From NCBI GenBank assembly GCA_039928925.1, contig JBDSSF010000003.1, positions 186,001 to 250,000 on the forward strand: a stretch of DNA of 64,000 nt, written 5' to 3'. The notes below the pieces were generated by a model. It saw only the letters and a list, made by a program, of their open reading frames with translations. It had not been told where the DNA came from and did not search any database. The position numbers were made by a program, and so were the translations under genes. This stretch comes from Candidatus Saccharimonadales bacterium (GTDB lineage Bacteria > Patescibacteriota > Saccharimonadia > Saccharimonadales > Saccharimonadaceae). Positions 24,572 through 33,532 of the stretch are shown piece after piece (positions within the stretch are counted from its first letter, which is position 1; each line of letters begins with the position of its first letter).

Positions 24572-24648
24572 GCACCCGTAGCTCAGCTGGATAGAGCGTC
24601 GGCTTGCGGAGCCGAAGGTCATAGGTTCAAATCCTGTCGGGTGTACCA
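24572..24648 (+). tRNA. tRNA-Arg (anticodon GCG)
   Basis: Acceptor GCACCCG pairs with CGGGTGT (one G-U), with encoded CCA. The anticodon loop TTGCGGA gives GCG, which reads CGC and CGU. Most bacteria use ACG (modified to inosine) for this box. Confidence 0.9.
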
Positions 24649-24685
24649 AGAAAATAGACTCATCATTTGATGAGTCTATTTTCTT
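24649..24685 (+). terminator. Terminator after tRNA-Arg
   Basis: A near-perfect 17-bp inverted repeat with a TT loop (arms ending 24665 and starting 24668), followed by TTTT. Confidence 0.75.
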
Positions 24686-24733
24686 TTAAATGCATAGAAA
24701 TAACTCCAGTTCTGAATTATACTCATGTTTAAT

Positions 24734-25558
24734 ATGGTTAAACACAAAAATACATTCAGTGCACAAAATAAAGTAACAATCAATTTTGGCTATGCCCTAT
24801 TTGCGCTGACAGTACTGTCCTTTCTTTTATCAACTGCCATTCCTTTTGGCTCAATCCTCTTTGTGCCAACTGCCAAGCATTTCAATATTTTTATTATAAT
24901 AATTGCATTTGCAGTAGCTGCAATTTTCCCAGCGCTCATTTCATATTTAATCGGTGATAGAGCAACTCATGCAAAAAATAAGTTGATACATCACTATAAT
25001 GGTGTATTGTTTGGTGTTGCGGCATTTTGGATCGCACAACTGTTTGCTGTTAGCGGACTTTATGAAGGTCTATCTATGAGTGGACTGCCCGTGCCTATAT
25101 CACTACTTGTCAGTAATATCGTACCTGTTGTTTTAACTATCCTCTTGATTACCGGTATTGCAGTCTCATATGCAAAAAGCAATAAAAATACATCCGTGCT
25201 GCTGCACAGACCCTACCAGGTTCTTTTAATAGCTACAGTAATCGGCTTGTTGTTTTATCTCGTTTTGAATCAAAAATACGAAACTGGGCTCAGTACTCTG
25301 CTAGGTATTGCTTCAATTGCTGTGCCAATACTTTTAGTGGGCATTTCCTATAAAGTTCTGTCGAGCTACAAAACAAGCCAATTAACTAGGCTTACGGATG
25401 CTATCGTGGCAATGAGTATGGGGTGGATTACGATATATCTGGCTTACTCACTGACCTCATTAATTCAATTATCATATGAACTTACAAGCCTATTTTCTTA
25501 CGCGGCTGGGCTGACTGTACTCAGCATGTATCTGTACTTGCGAAGACGTAACTTTTGA
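24734..25558 (+). CDS. Polytopic membrane protein of unknown family
   Basis: About 274 residues with seven to eight hydrophobic helices (for example FGYALFALTVLSFLLSTAI, VAAFWIAQLFAVSGLYEGL, LLIATVIGLLFYLVLN) and few polar loops. It resembles DUF998-type integral membrane proteins, but I cannot assign it. The start is ambiguous: TATACT lies 1 nt before the first ATG and 10 nt before the second (MVKHKN); the second fits a leaderless transcript and is used here. Confidence 0.55.
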   Translation: MVKHKNTFSAQNKVTINFGYALFALTVLSFLLSTAIPFGSILFVPTAKHFNIFIIIIAFAVAAIFPALISYLIGDRATHAKNKLIHHYNGVLFGVAAFWIAQLFAVSGLYEGLSMSGLPVPISLLVSNIVPVVLTILLITGIAVSYAKSNKNTSVLLHRPYQVLLIATVIGLLFYLVLNQKYETGLSTLLGIASIAVPILLVGISYKVLSSYKTSQLTRLTDAIVAMSMGWITIYLAYSLTSLIQLSYELTSLFSYAAGLTVLSMYLYLRRRNF

Positions 25559-25591
25559 TCTTTAGCGCATCTACGGATGTTGTCACTATTT

Positions 25592-26014
25592 TTAAGTTTG
25601 GAAAGGTTCAATATGCATCTGGGTTGAACCTTGATCGATTGAATTTGGGTTATAGTCGTGTGTTTGGGGGTGGTTGATGGCAAAAATAACAATCACAACC
25701 CAAAGCCCAATAAATAGAATTGAGAGAAGTGAGCTAATGGCACCGGTGATAACGCCAGCAAGGCTCATGCCATGGCCAGGGTATTTTCTTTTTAACGCAA
25801 TCGAGCCTGTGATAATTGCAGGTATACCGAGTAACAGACCGAATCCAAAAAAGGACACGATCCCCAGAACCATCGATACGGTAGCGAGGGTTGTATCCTC
25901 TTTCACGGTTATTACTGATGCGGGTGCTTGTGGGGATTGAGCTGCAGTCGGAGTCGGTACTTTAGCAACTGGTGACACTGGAATATTTTTAAGATCGTCG
26001 GTCTTTTTGGTCAT
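25592..26014 (-). CDS. DUF4190-domain membrane protein
   Basis: 140 residues: a Pro-rich soluble N-terminus (PVAKVPTPTAAQSPQAP), then a DUF4190 pattern (TLATVSMVLGIVSFFGFGLL, LGIPAIITGSIALKRKYPGH, GMSLAGVITGAISSLLSILF) with two helices around a Gly-rich turn and a third helix. The family is a common small bacterial membrane module of unknown function. The ATG has AGGAGA 7 nt upstream. Confidence 0.75.
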   Translation of the reverse strand: MTKKTDDLKNIPVSPVAKVPTPTAAQSPQAPASVITVKEDTTLATVSMVLGIVSFFGFGLLLGIPAIITGSIALKRKYPGHGMSLAGVITGAISSLLSILFIGLWVVIVIFAINHPQTHDYNPNSIDQGSTQMHIEPFQT

Positions 26015-26193
26015 GTAAGTCTCCTGATGATATATCTGATATCTATTTTACAGTGGAAACGAGTAAGTCGCTACCCAATAAAATATATCTACCAAAGAGT
26101 AGATATATTATTGGCGGAGAGGGATCAGCGAAGTTAGAGGTTAGCTTATTATGTAACTAATTCAGTCCATCTCTGATTGATGGTTTCATCTCG

Positions 26194-26499
26194 CTAATTC
26201 TTATCGTCCAGATACTTAGCACATACCGATTCTGCTCCACCTTGATTCTCTATCAAATTACTCAGATCTTTAAATGCACTTTCAAATTGCGTATGATCGG
26301 CTATGCCAGTTGCAGCTCGCCATAATTTTTCGACATTATCACGAAATCGATAGTCGCTATCGGTTGAGCCAAACCCACTACATACCCCATTATTTTTAAG
26401 TTCAGCTATAAGCTTTAAGCGAGCCATTTCGGGCAGTATAGCCATCACCTCAGGGGATAAAGGAGGTACCTCTGCTCTAATAGTAGGAAATTCGTGCAT
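26194..26499 (-). CDS. Small soluble hypothetical protein
   Basis: 101 residues (MHEFPTIRAEVPPLSPEVMA) with a helical N-terminal half (LPEMARLKLIAELKNNGVC) and a second helical segment (FRDNVEKLWRAATGIADHTQ). The frame stays open upstream through the tRNA-Ser gene, but that extension is an artefact. On the minus strand TATAAT ends 7 nt before this ATG, so a leaderless start is the best choice. No family recognised. Confidence 0.55.
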   Translation of the reverse strand: MHEFPTIRAEVPPLSPEVMAILPEMARLKLIAELKNNGVCSGFGSTDSDYRFRDNVEKLWRAATGIADHTQFESAFKDLSNLIENQGGAESVCAKYLDDKN

Positions 26500-26546
26500 A
26501 AAAATAATTATATCATGATATTGCATTATATGCAAACATAAACATG

Positions 26547-26635
<89 letters not shown>

Positions 26636-26675
26636 ATGCAGTGCCCTATTGTAACAAAAATGGTAACATAGCCCT

Positions 26676-27071
26676 ATGGAAGACTCAATCTTTACGAAAA
26701 TTATCAAAGGTGAAATTCCTTGCCACAAAGTATATGAAGACGATAGAGTTATCGCATTTTTGACAATCAATCCCGTTGCCGAAGGTCATACGCTTGTTAT
26801 TCCAAAAAAGCAGATTAATCAGCTCTGGGACCTTGAAAGTGAAGATTATGTCTATCTCCTTGATGTTACGAAAAAAATTGCGCTTCATCTTAGGCAGGTT
26901 ATGAAAGTTGATAGAGTAGGTGTTGTCGTAAAAGGGTTTGAAGTTCCTCATGTGCACATCCATCTTATCCCAGTAAACGAGGGGAGTAATGTAATTTTTG
27001 ATCACACTGTACCACCCGATAGTCCATCAAATGATGAATTAGCTGCAATCGCAGAGCGTATTCGATTTTAG
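26676..27071 (+). CDS. HIT-family nucleotide hydrolase/transferase
   Basis: 131 residues. SIFTKIIKGEIPCHKVYED is the standard N-terminus of HIT proteins (FCKII.GEIP), followed by AEGHTLVIPKKQ. The catalytic His triad reads PHVHIHLIP near residue 92. The family hydrolyses AMP-lysine, ADP-ribose and similar phosphoramidates; the exact substrate here is not known. TAACAT lies 6 nt before the ATG, suggesting a leaderless transcript. rlmH follows after 2 nt, so the pair is an operon. Confidence 0.88.
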   Translation: MEDSIFTKIIKGEIPCHKVYEDDRVIAFLTINPVAEGHTLVIPKKQINQLWDLESEDYVYLLDVTKKIALHLRQVMKVDRVGVVVKGFEVPHVHIHLIPVNEGSNVIFDHTVPPDSPSNDELAAIAERIRF

Positions 27072-27073
27072 TT

Positions 27074-27532
27074 ATGCCAATTCGTATTCTTGTGGTTGGT
27101 AAAAAGCATGAGACTTGGGTACTCGATGGTATCGAGCGCTACCAAAAACGTCTAGGACGTCCCTTTGATATAGAATGGGTTCTATTGCCACATTCTAGTT
27201 TGGATGAGTCTAGAGCTCGCCAGGAAGAATCAGAACGCATACTTCCTCGTCTTCGAGATGCTGAGTTCGTTATACTACTCGATGAACGAGGTAAGATGAT
27301 TGACTCCCCTGCTTTATCAAAGTTACTGCTGGTCCCACTCGAATCTTCTCGGCCTACGACGATTGTTATTGGTGGCGCCTATGGGGTTGATGGATCCGTC
27401 CATAGCCGTGCAGACTTTATTTGGTCACTTTCACCTCTTGTATTTCCACACCAACTCGTACGACTCATGCTCGTTGAACAGGTCTATCGTGCACAGGAGA
27501 TAGCTGGCGGTAAACCGTATCATCACAGCTAA
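27074..27532 (+). CDS. rlmH: 23S rRNA pseudouridine-1915 N3-methyltransferase RlmH
   Basis: 152 residues of the SPOUT methyltransferase fold. The family acts on helix 69 of 23S rRNA in the assembled 70S ribosome. FVILLDERGKMIDSPALS matches the first conserved block; PTTIVIGGAYGVDGSVH is the SAM-binding knot region; FIWSLSPLVFPHQLVRLMLV and EQVYRAQEIAGGKPYHH are the C-terminal signature (PH..R....EQ.YRA..i..g.pYHh). Full length. It is cotranscribed with the HIT gene. Confidence 0.95.
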   Translation: MPIRILVVGKKHETWVLDGIERYQKRLGRPFDIEWVLLPHSSLDESRARQEESERILPRLRDAEFVILLDERGKMIDSPALSKLLLVPLESSRPTTIVIGGAYGVDGSVHSRADFIWSLSPLVFPHQLVRLMLVEQVYRAQEIAGGKPYHHS

Positions 27533-27561
27533 TTGACATTGCATACAACTTATGCTATATT
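27533..27561 (+). promoter_or_regulatory. Promoter of small gene at 27588
   Basis: TTGACA (27533-27538), 17-bp spacer, TATATT (27556-27561), overlapping the end of rlmH's stop region. Confidence 0.7.
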
Positions 27562-27587
27562 TGTACATGTAAACCTAAAAAATAAAC

Positions 27588-27929
27588 ATGTTAGCATCAA
27601 CTCTATTCAATCAATTCGCAGTGATCCTCAGTCTGTTTACCGCAACAGGCATTGCCCTTCATGATACGAAAATCGATAAAGCATTTGTCACTACGACAAA
27701 TATACCGAGTATCTCAAGGGTCAATGTTGAGTCGGCTATGACTGCTGTTGTCCGCGCGTCTGAACCTCATACTCATGTTGAGCGTGCGTCAGTTGCGCAG
27801 GCTATTCACGAAATTCAGGGTGGTGCACCGCGTATCCATCCCCGTGAGGATAGTAGAAAGCATGTGACACCGAAGAATGTACCACGCGGCCATCACGCGT
27901 TTGATAACTACAATTTACCTTTAGTCTAA
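27588..27929 (+). CDS. Small hypothetical protein with N-terminal hydrophobic stretch
   Basis: 113 residues. The N-terminus (LFNQFAVILSLFTATGIAL) could be a signal peptide or anchor; the rest is basic and His-rich (HTHVERASVAQAIHEIQGG, RIHPREDSRKHVTP). A good promoter supports expression, but no ribosome binding site is seen. Its stop shares bases with the stop of the converging valS (27926-27929). No family recognised. Confidence 0.5.
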   Translation: MLASTLFNQFAVILSLFTATGIALHDTKIDKAFVTTTNIPSISRVNVESAMTAVVRASEPHTHVERASVAQAIHEIQGGAPRIHPREDSRKHVTPKNVPRGHHAFDNYNLPLV

Positions 27930-30481
27930 TCAGTACGAAGGACGTTCAACTCGTTCTCAAGACGTTCAACGAGTAACTTCTTACTTTCAAGCTGTTCGCG
28001 ACTTTCTTCAACGAGACGTGTTGGCGCTTTTGAAACGTAAGTTTCATTTCCAAGGCGAGATTCAAGTGTTGCAATAAACGCTTTTGTTTCCGCCAGGCGA
28101 ACCTCTAGATTCGTTTGGTGCTCGTAGAGAATATCTGGGCTTACGTCTAACCATGCATCACGGCCACTTGATGCGAGACGTAGTCCCCTTGCTTGGTCAA
28201 TTTCTGTCACATCTTTTAATTTTGCAAGATGCTTAATGAGGTCGGCGTTATCTGCAATTAAGCTATCATCTTGAAATAGAAGAGCGTACCTTTCGTTACC
28301 AGGTAATTCAGCGGTAACGAAGCGAGCTTCGACGACAAGTTTTTGAAGTCGACTAAATTCAGCGGCAGCGATATCGTCATATGGTATTTCTGTTGGCCAA
28401 GGAGTTGTCACGAGAAGATCGGTGTGCCATGGGAGTGTTTGCCAGATAGTCTCCGTCACAAATGGTGCAAAAGGATGGGCGAGTGTGAGACATGCGTCAA
28501 GTACCCACGCGAGCATCGCATTGTCAGGTTGTTTCTTACTTGACTCGACGTACCAGTCTGCAACATTATCCCAGATCGCATGGTAGACGCTATCACCTGC
28601 TTCTGCGAATCTATATGCCGCAAGCTGCTTATCAATATCGGCAACTGACCTATTCAGTTCTCGTATAATCCAATGATCAGCGAGTGTTGTCGGTTCTGGT
28701 GGACCCGGTTGGTAGCTTTCGCCAAGAGCGTCTTCAGTAAAGCGTGCAATGTTCCATAATTTATTACAGAAGTTACGGCCTGAAACGACGTTACCTGTTG
28801 AGAATGCTTGGTTTTGGCCAGCGCTACGACTTGCAACGATACCTAGTCGGAGAGCATCAGATCCATACTTTGCAACGATTTCCATCGGATTTACGACGTT
28901 ACCTTTACTTTTGCTCATCTTCTGACCGTGCTCGTCAAGAATTAGCCCATGAAGATAGACATCACGAAATGGGACTTGGTCAGTTGCATAGAGGCCAAGC
29001 ATAATCATACGGGCTATCCATGGATATAGAATGTCGACACCGGTTTCTAGGACACTGGTTGGGTAAAATCTCGATAATCTTCCATTTTCGAGGAAATCAG
29101 TTGTAACAAATGGCCACTGACCACTGCTGAACCAGGTATCAAATGTATCCTCTTCACGCCTATATGTTGTACCATTTACATCAATTAGCTCTTCGTCTAC
29201 ACGATCATAAAAAATCCAGTCATCAGGATCGTTTACATTTTGGAAAGCTGGGATTGGAATGCCCCATGGGATTTGGCGGCTAAGATTCCAGTCATGAAGA
29301 TTATCATAGTACTGAATAAGCGCTTGTTTTTTACTTGCTGGATGAAACTTAATCTCACCTGACTCAATCACCTGTTTAGCTCGGTCTGCAAGTGGACGAA
29401 CCTTTAAGAACCATTGTTCTTTTACAAGTGGCTGGATTGGCTCACCACTTTTGTAGTCATAGCCAACACTGTGTTCGATTGTATCTTCACCACGTCGAAA
29501 TTCATTCGCTTCTAGTTCGGCCAAGATCCTTTTACGTGCTGACATGACATCAAGTCCAACATACTGCGGAGGAACGTTTATCATGCGGCCATCAAAATCA
29601 ATAACCTGAATACGTTCCAGATTGTGACGGTTACCAATATCAAAGTCATTTGGATCGTGAGCCGGAGTGACCTTTACTGCACCAGTCCCGAAGGCGGGAT
29701 CAACATGTTCGTCGCCAATGATTGGAATTTCACGATCAGTAAGCGGCAGTTGAACGCGTGTACCAATAAGATTCTTGTACCTTTCATCGTCTGGGTGAAC
29801 TGCGATTGCAGTATCGCCAAGCATTGTCTCCGGCCTGGTTGTTGCGACGACTATCTCACCAATTTTATCCAGAGTTGGATAGGCGATTTTCCACAGAGTC
29901 CCCTTCTCAGTTTTGTGATCAACTTCAATGTCAGCATAGCTAGTCTGGTACTTCGTACTGTAGTTCACAATACGCTCACCTCTGTAAATAAGTCCTTCGT
30001 CCCATAATCTTTTGAATGTTCCGTAGACTGTTTTTATCACCTTCTCATCAAGTGTAAAGACAAGATCTTCCCATGAACTACTAACACCGAGTGCTCGAAG
30101 TTGTAACTCCATGTTACCGCGCTGCCTTTCAACAAAACTCCATACCTGGGAGTAAAGTTGCTCACGAGTAAAGTCAAATCGTGATTGTCCTTTTGCAGTT
30201 AATTCTCTTTCGTAGACAACCCATGTTTCAAATCCTGCATGATCTGCGCCGGGAATATAAGCAACATCCCTTCCCTTCATGCGGTAGTAGCGGGCAAGAA
30301 TATCCTCTAGCTGAACTGTAAGCGCATGGCCGGTGTGGAGGTTGCCGTTTGCGTTCGGCGGCGGCATGACGATGCTGTAGGGTTCACCCTTCCCTGTTGG
30401 AGCAAATGCACCAGACGTTTCCCACATTGCATAGATATTTGGTTCGTACTGATTCGGATCATAGGTTTTTGCTAGATTCAT
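27926..30481 (-). CDS. valS: Valyl-tRNA synthetase
   Basis: 851 residues; class Ia synthetase that charges tRNA-Val in the cytoplasm. The HIGH motif appears as HTGH (residues 49-52, in PPPNANGNLHTGHAL). The editing domain shows TTRPETMLGDTAIAVHPDD, and the KMSKS loop reads EHGQKMSKSKGNVVNP. DTWFSSGQWPF is the usual ValS segment. The anticodon-binding domain (LDACLTLAHPFAPFVTETIW) and a C-terminal coiled coil are present, so it is full length. Conventional start ATG at 30481; no clear ribosome binding site. Confidence 0.97.
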   Translation of the reverse strand: MNLAKTYDPNQYEPNIYAMWETSGAFAPTGKGEPYSIVMPPPNANGNLHTGHALTVQLEDILARYYRMKGRDVAYIPGADHAGFETWVVYERELTAKGQSRFDFTREQLYSQVWSFVERQRGNMELQLRALGVSSSWEDLVFTLDEKVIKTVYGTFKRLWDEGLIYRGERIVNYSTKYQTSYADIEVDHKTEKGTLWKIAYPTLDKIGEIVVATTRPETMLGDTAIAVHPDDERYKNLIGTRVQLPLTDREIPIIGDEHVDPAFGTGAVKVTPAHDPNDFDIGNRHNLERIQVIDFDGRMINVPPQYVGLDVMSARKRILAELEANEFRRGEDTIEHSVGYDYKSGEPIQPLVKEQWFLKVRPLADRAKQVIESGEIKFHPASKKQALIQYYDNLHDWNLSRQIPWGIPIPAFQNVNDPDDWIFYDRVDEELIDVNGTTYRREEDTFDTWFSSGQWPFVTTDFLENGRLSRFYPTSVLETGVDILYPWIARMIMLGLYATDQVPFRDVYLHGLILDEHGQKMSKSKGNVVNPMEIVAKYGSDALRLGIVASRSAGQNQAFSTGNVVSGRNFCNKLWNIARFTEDALGESYQPGPPEPTTLADHWIIRELNRSVADIDKQLAAYRFAEAGDSVYHAIWDNVADWYVESSKKQPDNAMLAWVLDACLTLAHPFAPFVTETIWQTLPWHTDLLVTTPWPTEIPYDDIAAAEFSRLQKLVVEARFVTAELPGNERYALLFQDDSLIADNADLIKHLAKLKDVTEIDQARGLRLASSGRDAWLDVSPDILYEHQTNLEVRLAETKAFIATLESRLGNETYVSKAPTRLVEESREQLESKKLLVERLENELNVLRTD

Positions 30482-30639
30482 CTTGTAAAAAATTCCAGGT
30501 TTATTTCTTCACGTGAAAAAATGACACAAAGTACCACAGGCATTTTCATTTGAAAACACCGCAACACTGCATTCCTCTGTTTCACGTGTTTGTTTTCACC
30601 TACTATTATACCACATTCAAGGCAGTGTATAATTGGCCT

Positions 30640-31623
30640 ATGATAAGCGTGAACGTAAGTAACGATAGGGAAGAGTGGGATGAGTATGTCCTTGCGCACA
30701 AGGGTCATCCACTGCAGCTATGGAGCTGGGGAGAAGTAAAAGCTGCACATAATTGGCAGGTAGCACGTGCTTTTGTAGCCGATAACGGTGAGATTATTGG
30801 TGCAGCTCAAATTTTAATTCGGCATCTTCCTGGGCCGTTTCGTTCACTTGCATATATTCCCAGAGGACCAGTCACATCGCTTGAGAAAAGGGAAGCGGTG
30901 CTTGATGAAATTGCGTCGTACGTAAAAGACACCTTTAAATCAGTTGCGCTCAGTGTTGAACCAGATGATGAAGCTACTTTTGATATCTCTGGATGGCAAC
31001 AAACAGATAATACAATCTTAATTCCAAGAACTATCATTTTAGATCTTGACCAAAGTGTCGATTCTCTTATGGATTCTATGAGCAAGAAGACAAGACAGTA
31101 CATCCGTAAATCTGGCGGTGAAGAGATGACGATACGGCGGGTAAAAACAAAAGAAGATTTGGAACTTTGTCTTGAGATATATAGACTAACATCAAAACGT
31201 GCACATTTTGCTCTTCACGACGACGAATACTACGAAGATATATTTCACATGATGGGTGATTACTCGCCGGTATTTGCGGCATTCGTTGACGATAGACCCG
31301 TCGCGTTTTTGTGGCTTGCTATTAGTCGCCATACAGCCTTTGAGCTATATGGAGGCGTCAGTGATGAAGGTCAACAACTTAGAGCAAACTATGCACTCAA
31401 GTGGTATGCCATCACGAAGATGCGTGAGTGGGGGATTAGCCGTTACGACTTAAACGGGCTCCTTAACGATGGCATTAGCACCTTTAAGCAAGGTTTTGCC
31501 GGGCACGAGAATCAGTTGGCGGGAACGTACGATAAGCCGCTTTCACCTCTCTATATCGTGTGGCAGCGTGGATTGCCTGCGATGAAGCATGTCGTACGTA
31601 AAGTGAAGTCGTTGCGTAAATAA
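30640..31623 (+). CDS. FemAB/FmhB-type aminoacyl transferase (copy 1)
   Basis: 327 residues. The FemABX pattern is clear: HPLQLWSWGEVKAAHNW, PFRSLAYIPRGPVT, IILDLDQSVDSLMDSMSKKT, RQYIRKS, DRPVAFLWLAI and YALKWYAITKMREWGISRYD. These enzymes add amino acids from tRNA to lipid II or peptidoglycan stem peptides to build interpeptide bridges. The start is the ATG at 30640, where TATAAT ends 7 nt upstream; a long in-frame extension upstream lacks support. A second homologue lies at 37895. Abundance of tRNA-Ser genes nearby might hint at a serine bridge, but that is speculation. Confidence 0.85.
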   Translation: MISVNVSNDREEWDEYVLAHKGHPLQLWSWGEVKAAHNWQVARAFVADNGEIIGAAQILIRHLPGPFRSLAYIPRGPVTSLEKREAVLDEIASYVKDTFKSVALSVEPDDEATFDISGWQQTDNTILIPRTIILDLDQSVDSLMDSMSKKTRQYIRKSGGEEMTIRRVKTKEDLELCLEIYRLTSKRAHFALHDDEYYEDIFHMMGDYSPVFAAFVDDRPVAFLWLAISRHTAFELYGGVSDEGQQLRANYALKWYAITKMREWGISRYDLNGLLNDGISTFKQGFAGHENQLAGTYDKPLSPLYIVWQRGLPAMKHVVRKVKSLRK

Positions 31624-31647
31624 CAACGATTGGATTTTAAATGTATA

Positions 31648-31690
31648 TCACGCCCTAAAATATCAAAGAATTTGATACCTTGGGGCGTGA
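31648..31690. terminator. Hairpin between FemAB gene and XRE regulator
   Basis: TCACGCCC pairs with GGGGCGTGA, and TATCAAA with TTTGATA, in one long interrupted stem between two converging genes. Confidence 0.6.
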
Positions 31691-31720
31691 GACAGGAGAA
31701 AAGACTGCTCACGCTTTACA

Positions 31721-32203
31721 TCAGATGATGATGTTCTCTGCTCGAAGTAGCTCGAGTAGCTCCTCGAGGGTGACGCCGACGAATGTCGCCAGCGCGAGCA
31801 TGTCAGCATCACCGAAGATCATTTTGTTCTTCCGGCTAGAGGTGGCCTGTAGCGGTGTGAACCAACGCACGACTGCTTGAAGTCGAGAATTACCGCTCTT
31901 CTTCAAGCTGGGAATATCAAGCGCGTAGAATTTCAGTTGCATGCCTTGAGTGTTGAGCTCGGCGATGTTCAACAGAGACCCTGCGTCGACACCAAGAGCT
32001 TCAGCGATCACGTGAAGTGTGAGCACTGTGAACGAACGGGCACCATTCTCGTAGCTAAGGATCTGAATTGCGGAAATCTCTCCGCCCGTTCGGGCTGAAA
32101 GCTCATTTCTGCTCATATTTATACCAGTGCGGGTCCTCTTGATCATGAGACCAACTTCTTTTTCGAAGTCGTGATTCCCAAGTCTTCTTGCTGGATCGAC
32201 CAC
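31721..32203 (-). CDS. XRE-family transcriptional regulator
   Basis: 160 residues. An HTH_3 domain spans residues 12-75: VGLMIKRTRTGINMSRNELS, ARTGGEISAIQILSYENGAR, LHVIAEALGVDAGSLLNIA. The C-terminal half is unlike known regulators but ends with another helix-rich stretch (DADMLALATFVGVTLEELLE) that looks like a second, incomplete HTH. Start is GTG with AGGAGA 6-8 nt upstream. GC content is somewhat higher than in neighbours. It has its own promoter and a hairpin in the leader (TCTGGC-GGC-GCCAGA), the design shared by other orphan genes in this window. Targets unknown. Confidence 0.75.
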   Translation of the reverse strand: MVDPARRLGNHDFEKEVGLMIKRTRTGINMSRNELSARTGGEISAIQILSYENGARSFTVLTLHVIAEALGVDAGSLLNIAELNTQGMQLKFYALDIPSLKKSGNSRLQAVVRWFTPLQATSSRKNKMIFGDADMLALATFVGVTLEELLELLRAENIII

Positions 32204-32296
32204 GAGTCATTCTCCTGTCTGTTAAATCTGGCGCCGCCAGACGATTTGTGGTCACAGAAACATAACGCCTCTATGTAAACCTCAAAATTTATGGTT

Positions 32297-32325
32297 ACTA
32301 TATAACCAGTATTGATTAAAGTCAA
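32297..32325 (-). promoter_or_regulatory. Promoter of XRE regulator
   Basis: On the minus strand TTGACT (rc of 32320-32325), 17-bp spacer, TATAGT (rc of 32297-32302). Confidence 0.75.
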
Positions 32326-32339
32326 TTAAGTATTTTTGT

Positions 32340-33386
32340 CTATGACCAGGTAGTTTTTGTCATCGAGAGACTAGGAACCACCTTTAGCTCAAAGGGGCTT
32401 GTAGGTGTGTTCTTCTGTGCATAGTAGTATCCGAGTGTTGCGATCATTGCGGCATTATCGGTACATAGATTCATCGGTGCGTAATCGATATGAAGAGGGA
32501 GGCGCTCGGATAGTTCACGCCGTAATTCACTGTTTGCTGCAACACCGCCTGCAATGACGACAGATTTTGGAGAATAGTGGAGAAATGCTTTCTCAGCTTT
32601 ATCTACTAATGTTTCAACTGCAGTTTGCTGGAAGCTAGCAGCAAAATCTGCTCTCTGGACATCATCTAAGCGTACTGCAAGCTCGCCTGAGGGAAAAGTG
32701 AAGTCAACACCTGTTTCGCGCTGCACTGACCGTAGAACGGCTGTTTTAAGGCCAGAGAAACTAAAGTCATATGGATTCTTTAATTTTGCTTTTGGGAGTA
32801 GGTATCGTTTTGGATCACCAGTAAGCGCAGTCTTACTGATTGACGGGCCGCCAGGGTAGGGGAGACCGAGAATTTTTGCTACCTTATCGAAGGCTTCGCC
32901 GACGGCATCATCTTGGGTTTGGCCGAGTAGCTCGTAGTCACCGTGACCTCGAAATAGTACCAGCTGTGAGTGACCTCCGCTGACAATAAGGGCAAGCATC
33001 GGAAATTCCGGTACTGTGTCATTGAGGAAGTTAGCGTAGACATGGGCTTCAACATGATGGATAGGGAAGAGTGGCTTGTTTTTGAGAAGTGCAAGCGTTC
33101 TTGCGGCAAGCGTTCCAACAAGAAGGGATCCAATAAGGCCAGGTGCATACGTCACGGCAATCGCGTCGATGTCTTCCCATGTCATATTGGCATCAGATAA
33201 TGCCTGATTGATTACGGGGTTGATGACTTCTATATGGCTACGAGCTGCCACTTCAGGGACAACGCCTCCGTAGAGGGCATGAATGTCGATCTGCGAGTGA
33301 ACGACATTACTAACTAGAACACGACCATCATGCACGATTGCGGCGGCGGTTTCATCACAACTACTTTCTATACCAAGGATATTCAT
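32340..33386 (-). CDS. tsaD: tRNA threonylcarbamoyladenosine synthase subunit TsaD
   Basis: 348 residues of the Kae1/Qri7 ASKHA family; transfers threonylcarbamoyl to A37 of ANN-decoding tRNAs. Motifs: GIESSCDETAAAIV at the N-terminus, the metal-binding pair in HHVEAHVYANF (HxxxH), LIVSGGHSQLVLF, YPGGPSISK, YDFSFSGLKTAV, and VIAGGVAANSELR. Full length. TAAAAT lies 8 nt before the ATG, so the message may be leaderless. TsaB, TsaC and TsaE are not in the window. Confidence 0.97.
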   Translation of the reverse strand: MNILGIESSCDETAAAIVHDGRVLVSNVVHSQIDIHALYGGVVPEVAARSHIEVINPVINQALSDANMTWEDIDAIAVTYAPGLIGSLLVGTLAARTLALLKNKPLFPIHHVEAHVYANFLNDTVPEFPMLALIVSGGHSQLVLFRGHGDYELLGQTQDDAVGEAFDKVAKILGLPYPGGPSISKTALTGDPKRYLLPKAKLKNPYDFSFSGLKTAVLRSVQRETGVDFTFPSGELAVRLDDVQRADFAASFQQTAVETLVDKAEKAFLHYSPKSVVIAGGVAANSELRRELSERLPLHIDYAPMNLCTDNAAMIATLGYYYAQKNTPTSPFELKVVPSLSMTKTTWS

Positions 33387-33452
33387 CACGGCCTATTTTA
33401 CCATGACATTCATCTACCCCCGTTAAAAATAGTGATAAAATGACCATATATA

Positions 33453-33481
33453 TTGACTTATATATACTAAACTTGTATAGT
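33453..33481 (+). promoter_or_regulatory. Promoter of GC-rich cassette C
   Basis: TTGACT (33453-33458), 17-bp spacer, TATAGT (33476-33481). The leader then folds into CTATTCT-loop-AGAATAG. Confidence 0.75.
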
Positions 33482-33532
33482 ATCTATCGAGTCTATTCTT
33501 ATTCCGAGAATAGCGAGACCACTGGAGGAACG

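Noticed and set aside
30550-30639. 30-residue upstream extension of the FemAB gene
   Set aside because: It spans the promoter; the TATAAT lies inside it.
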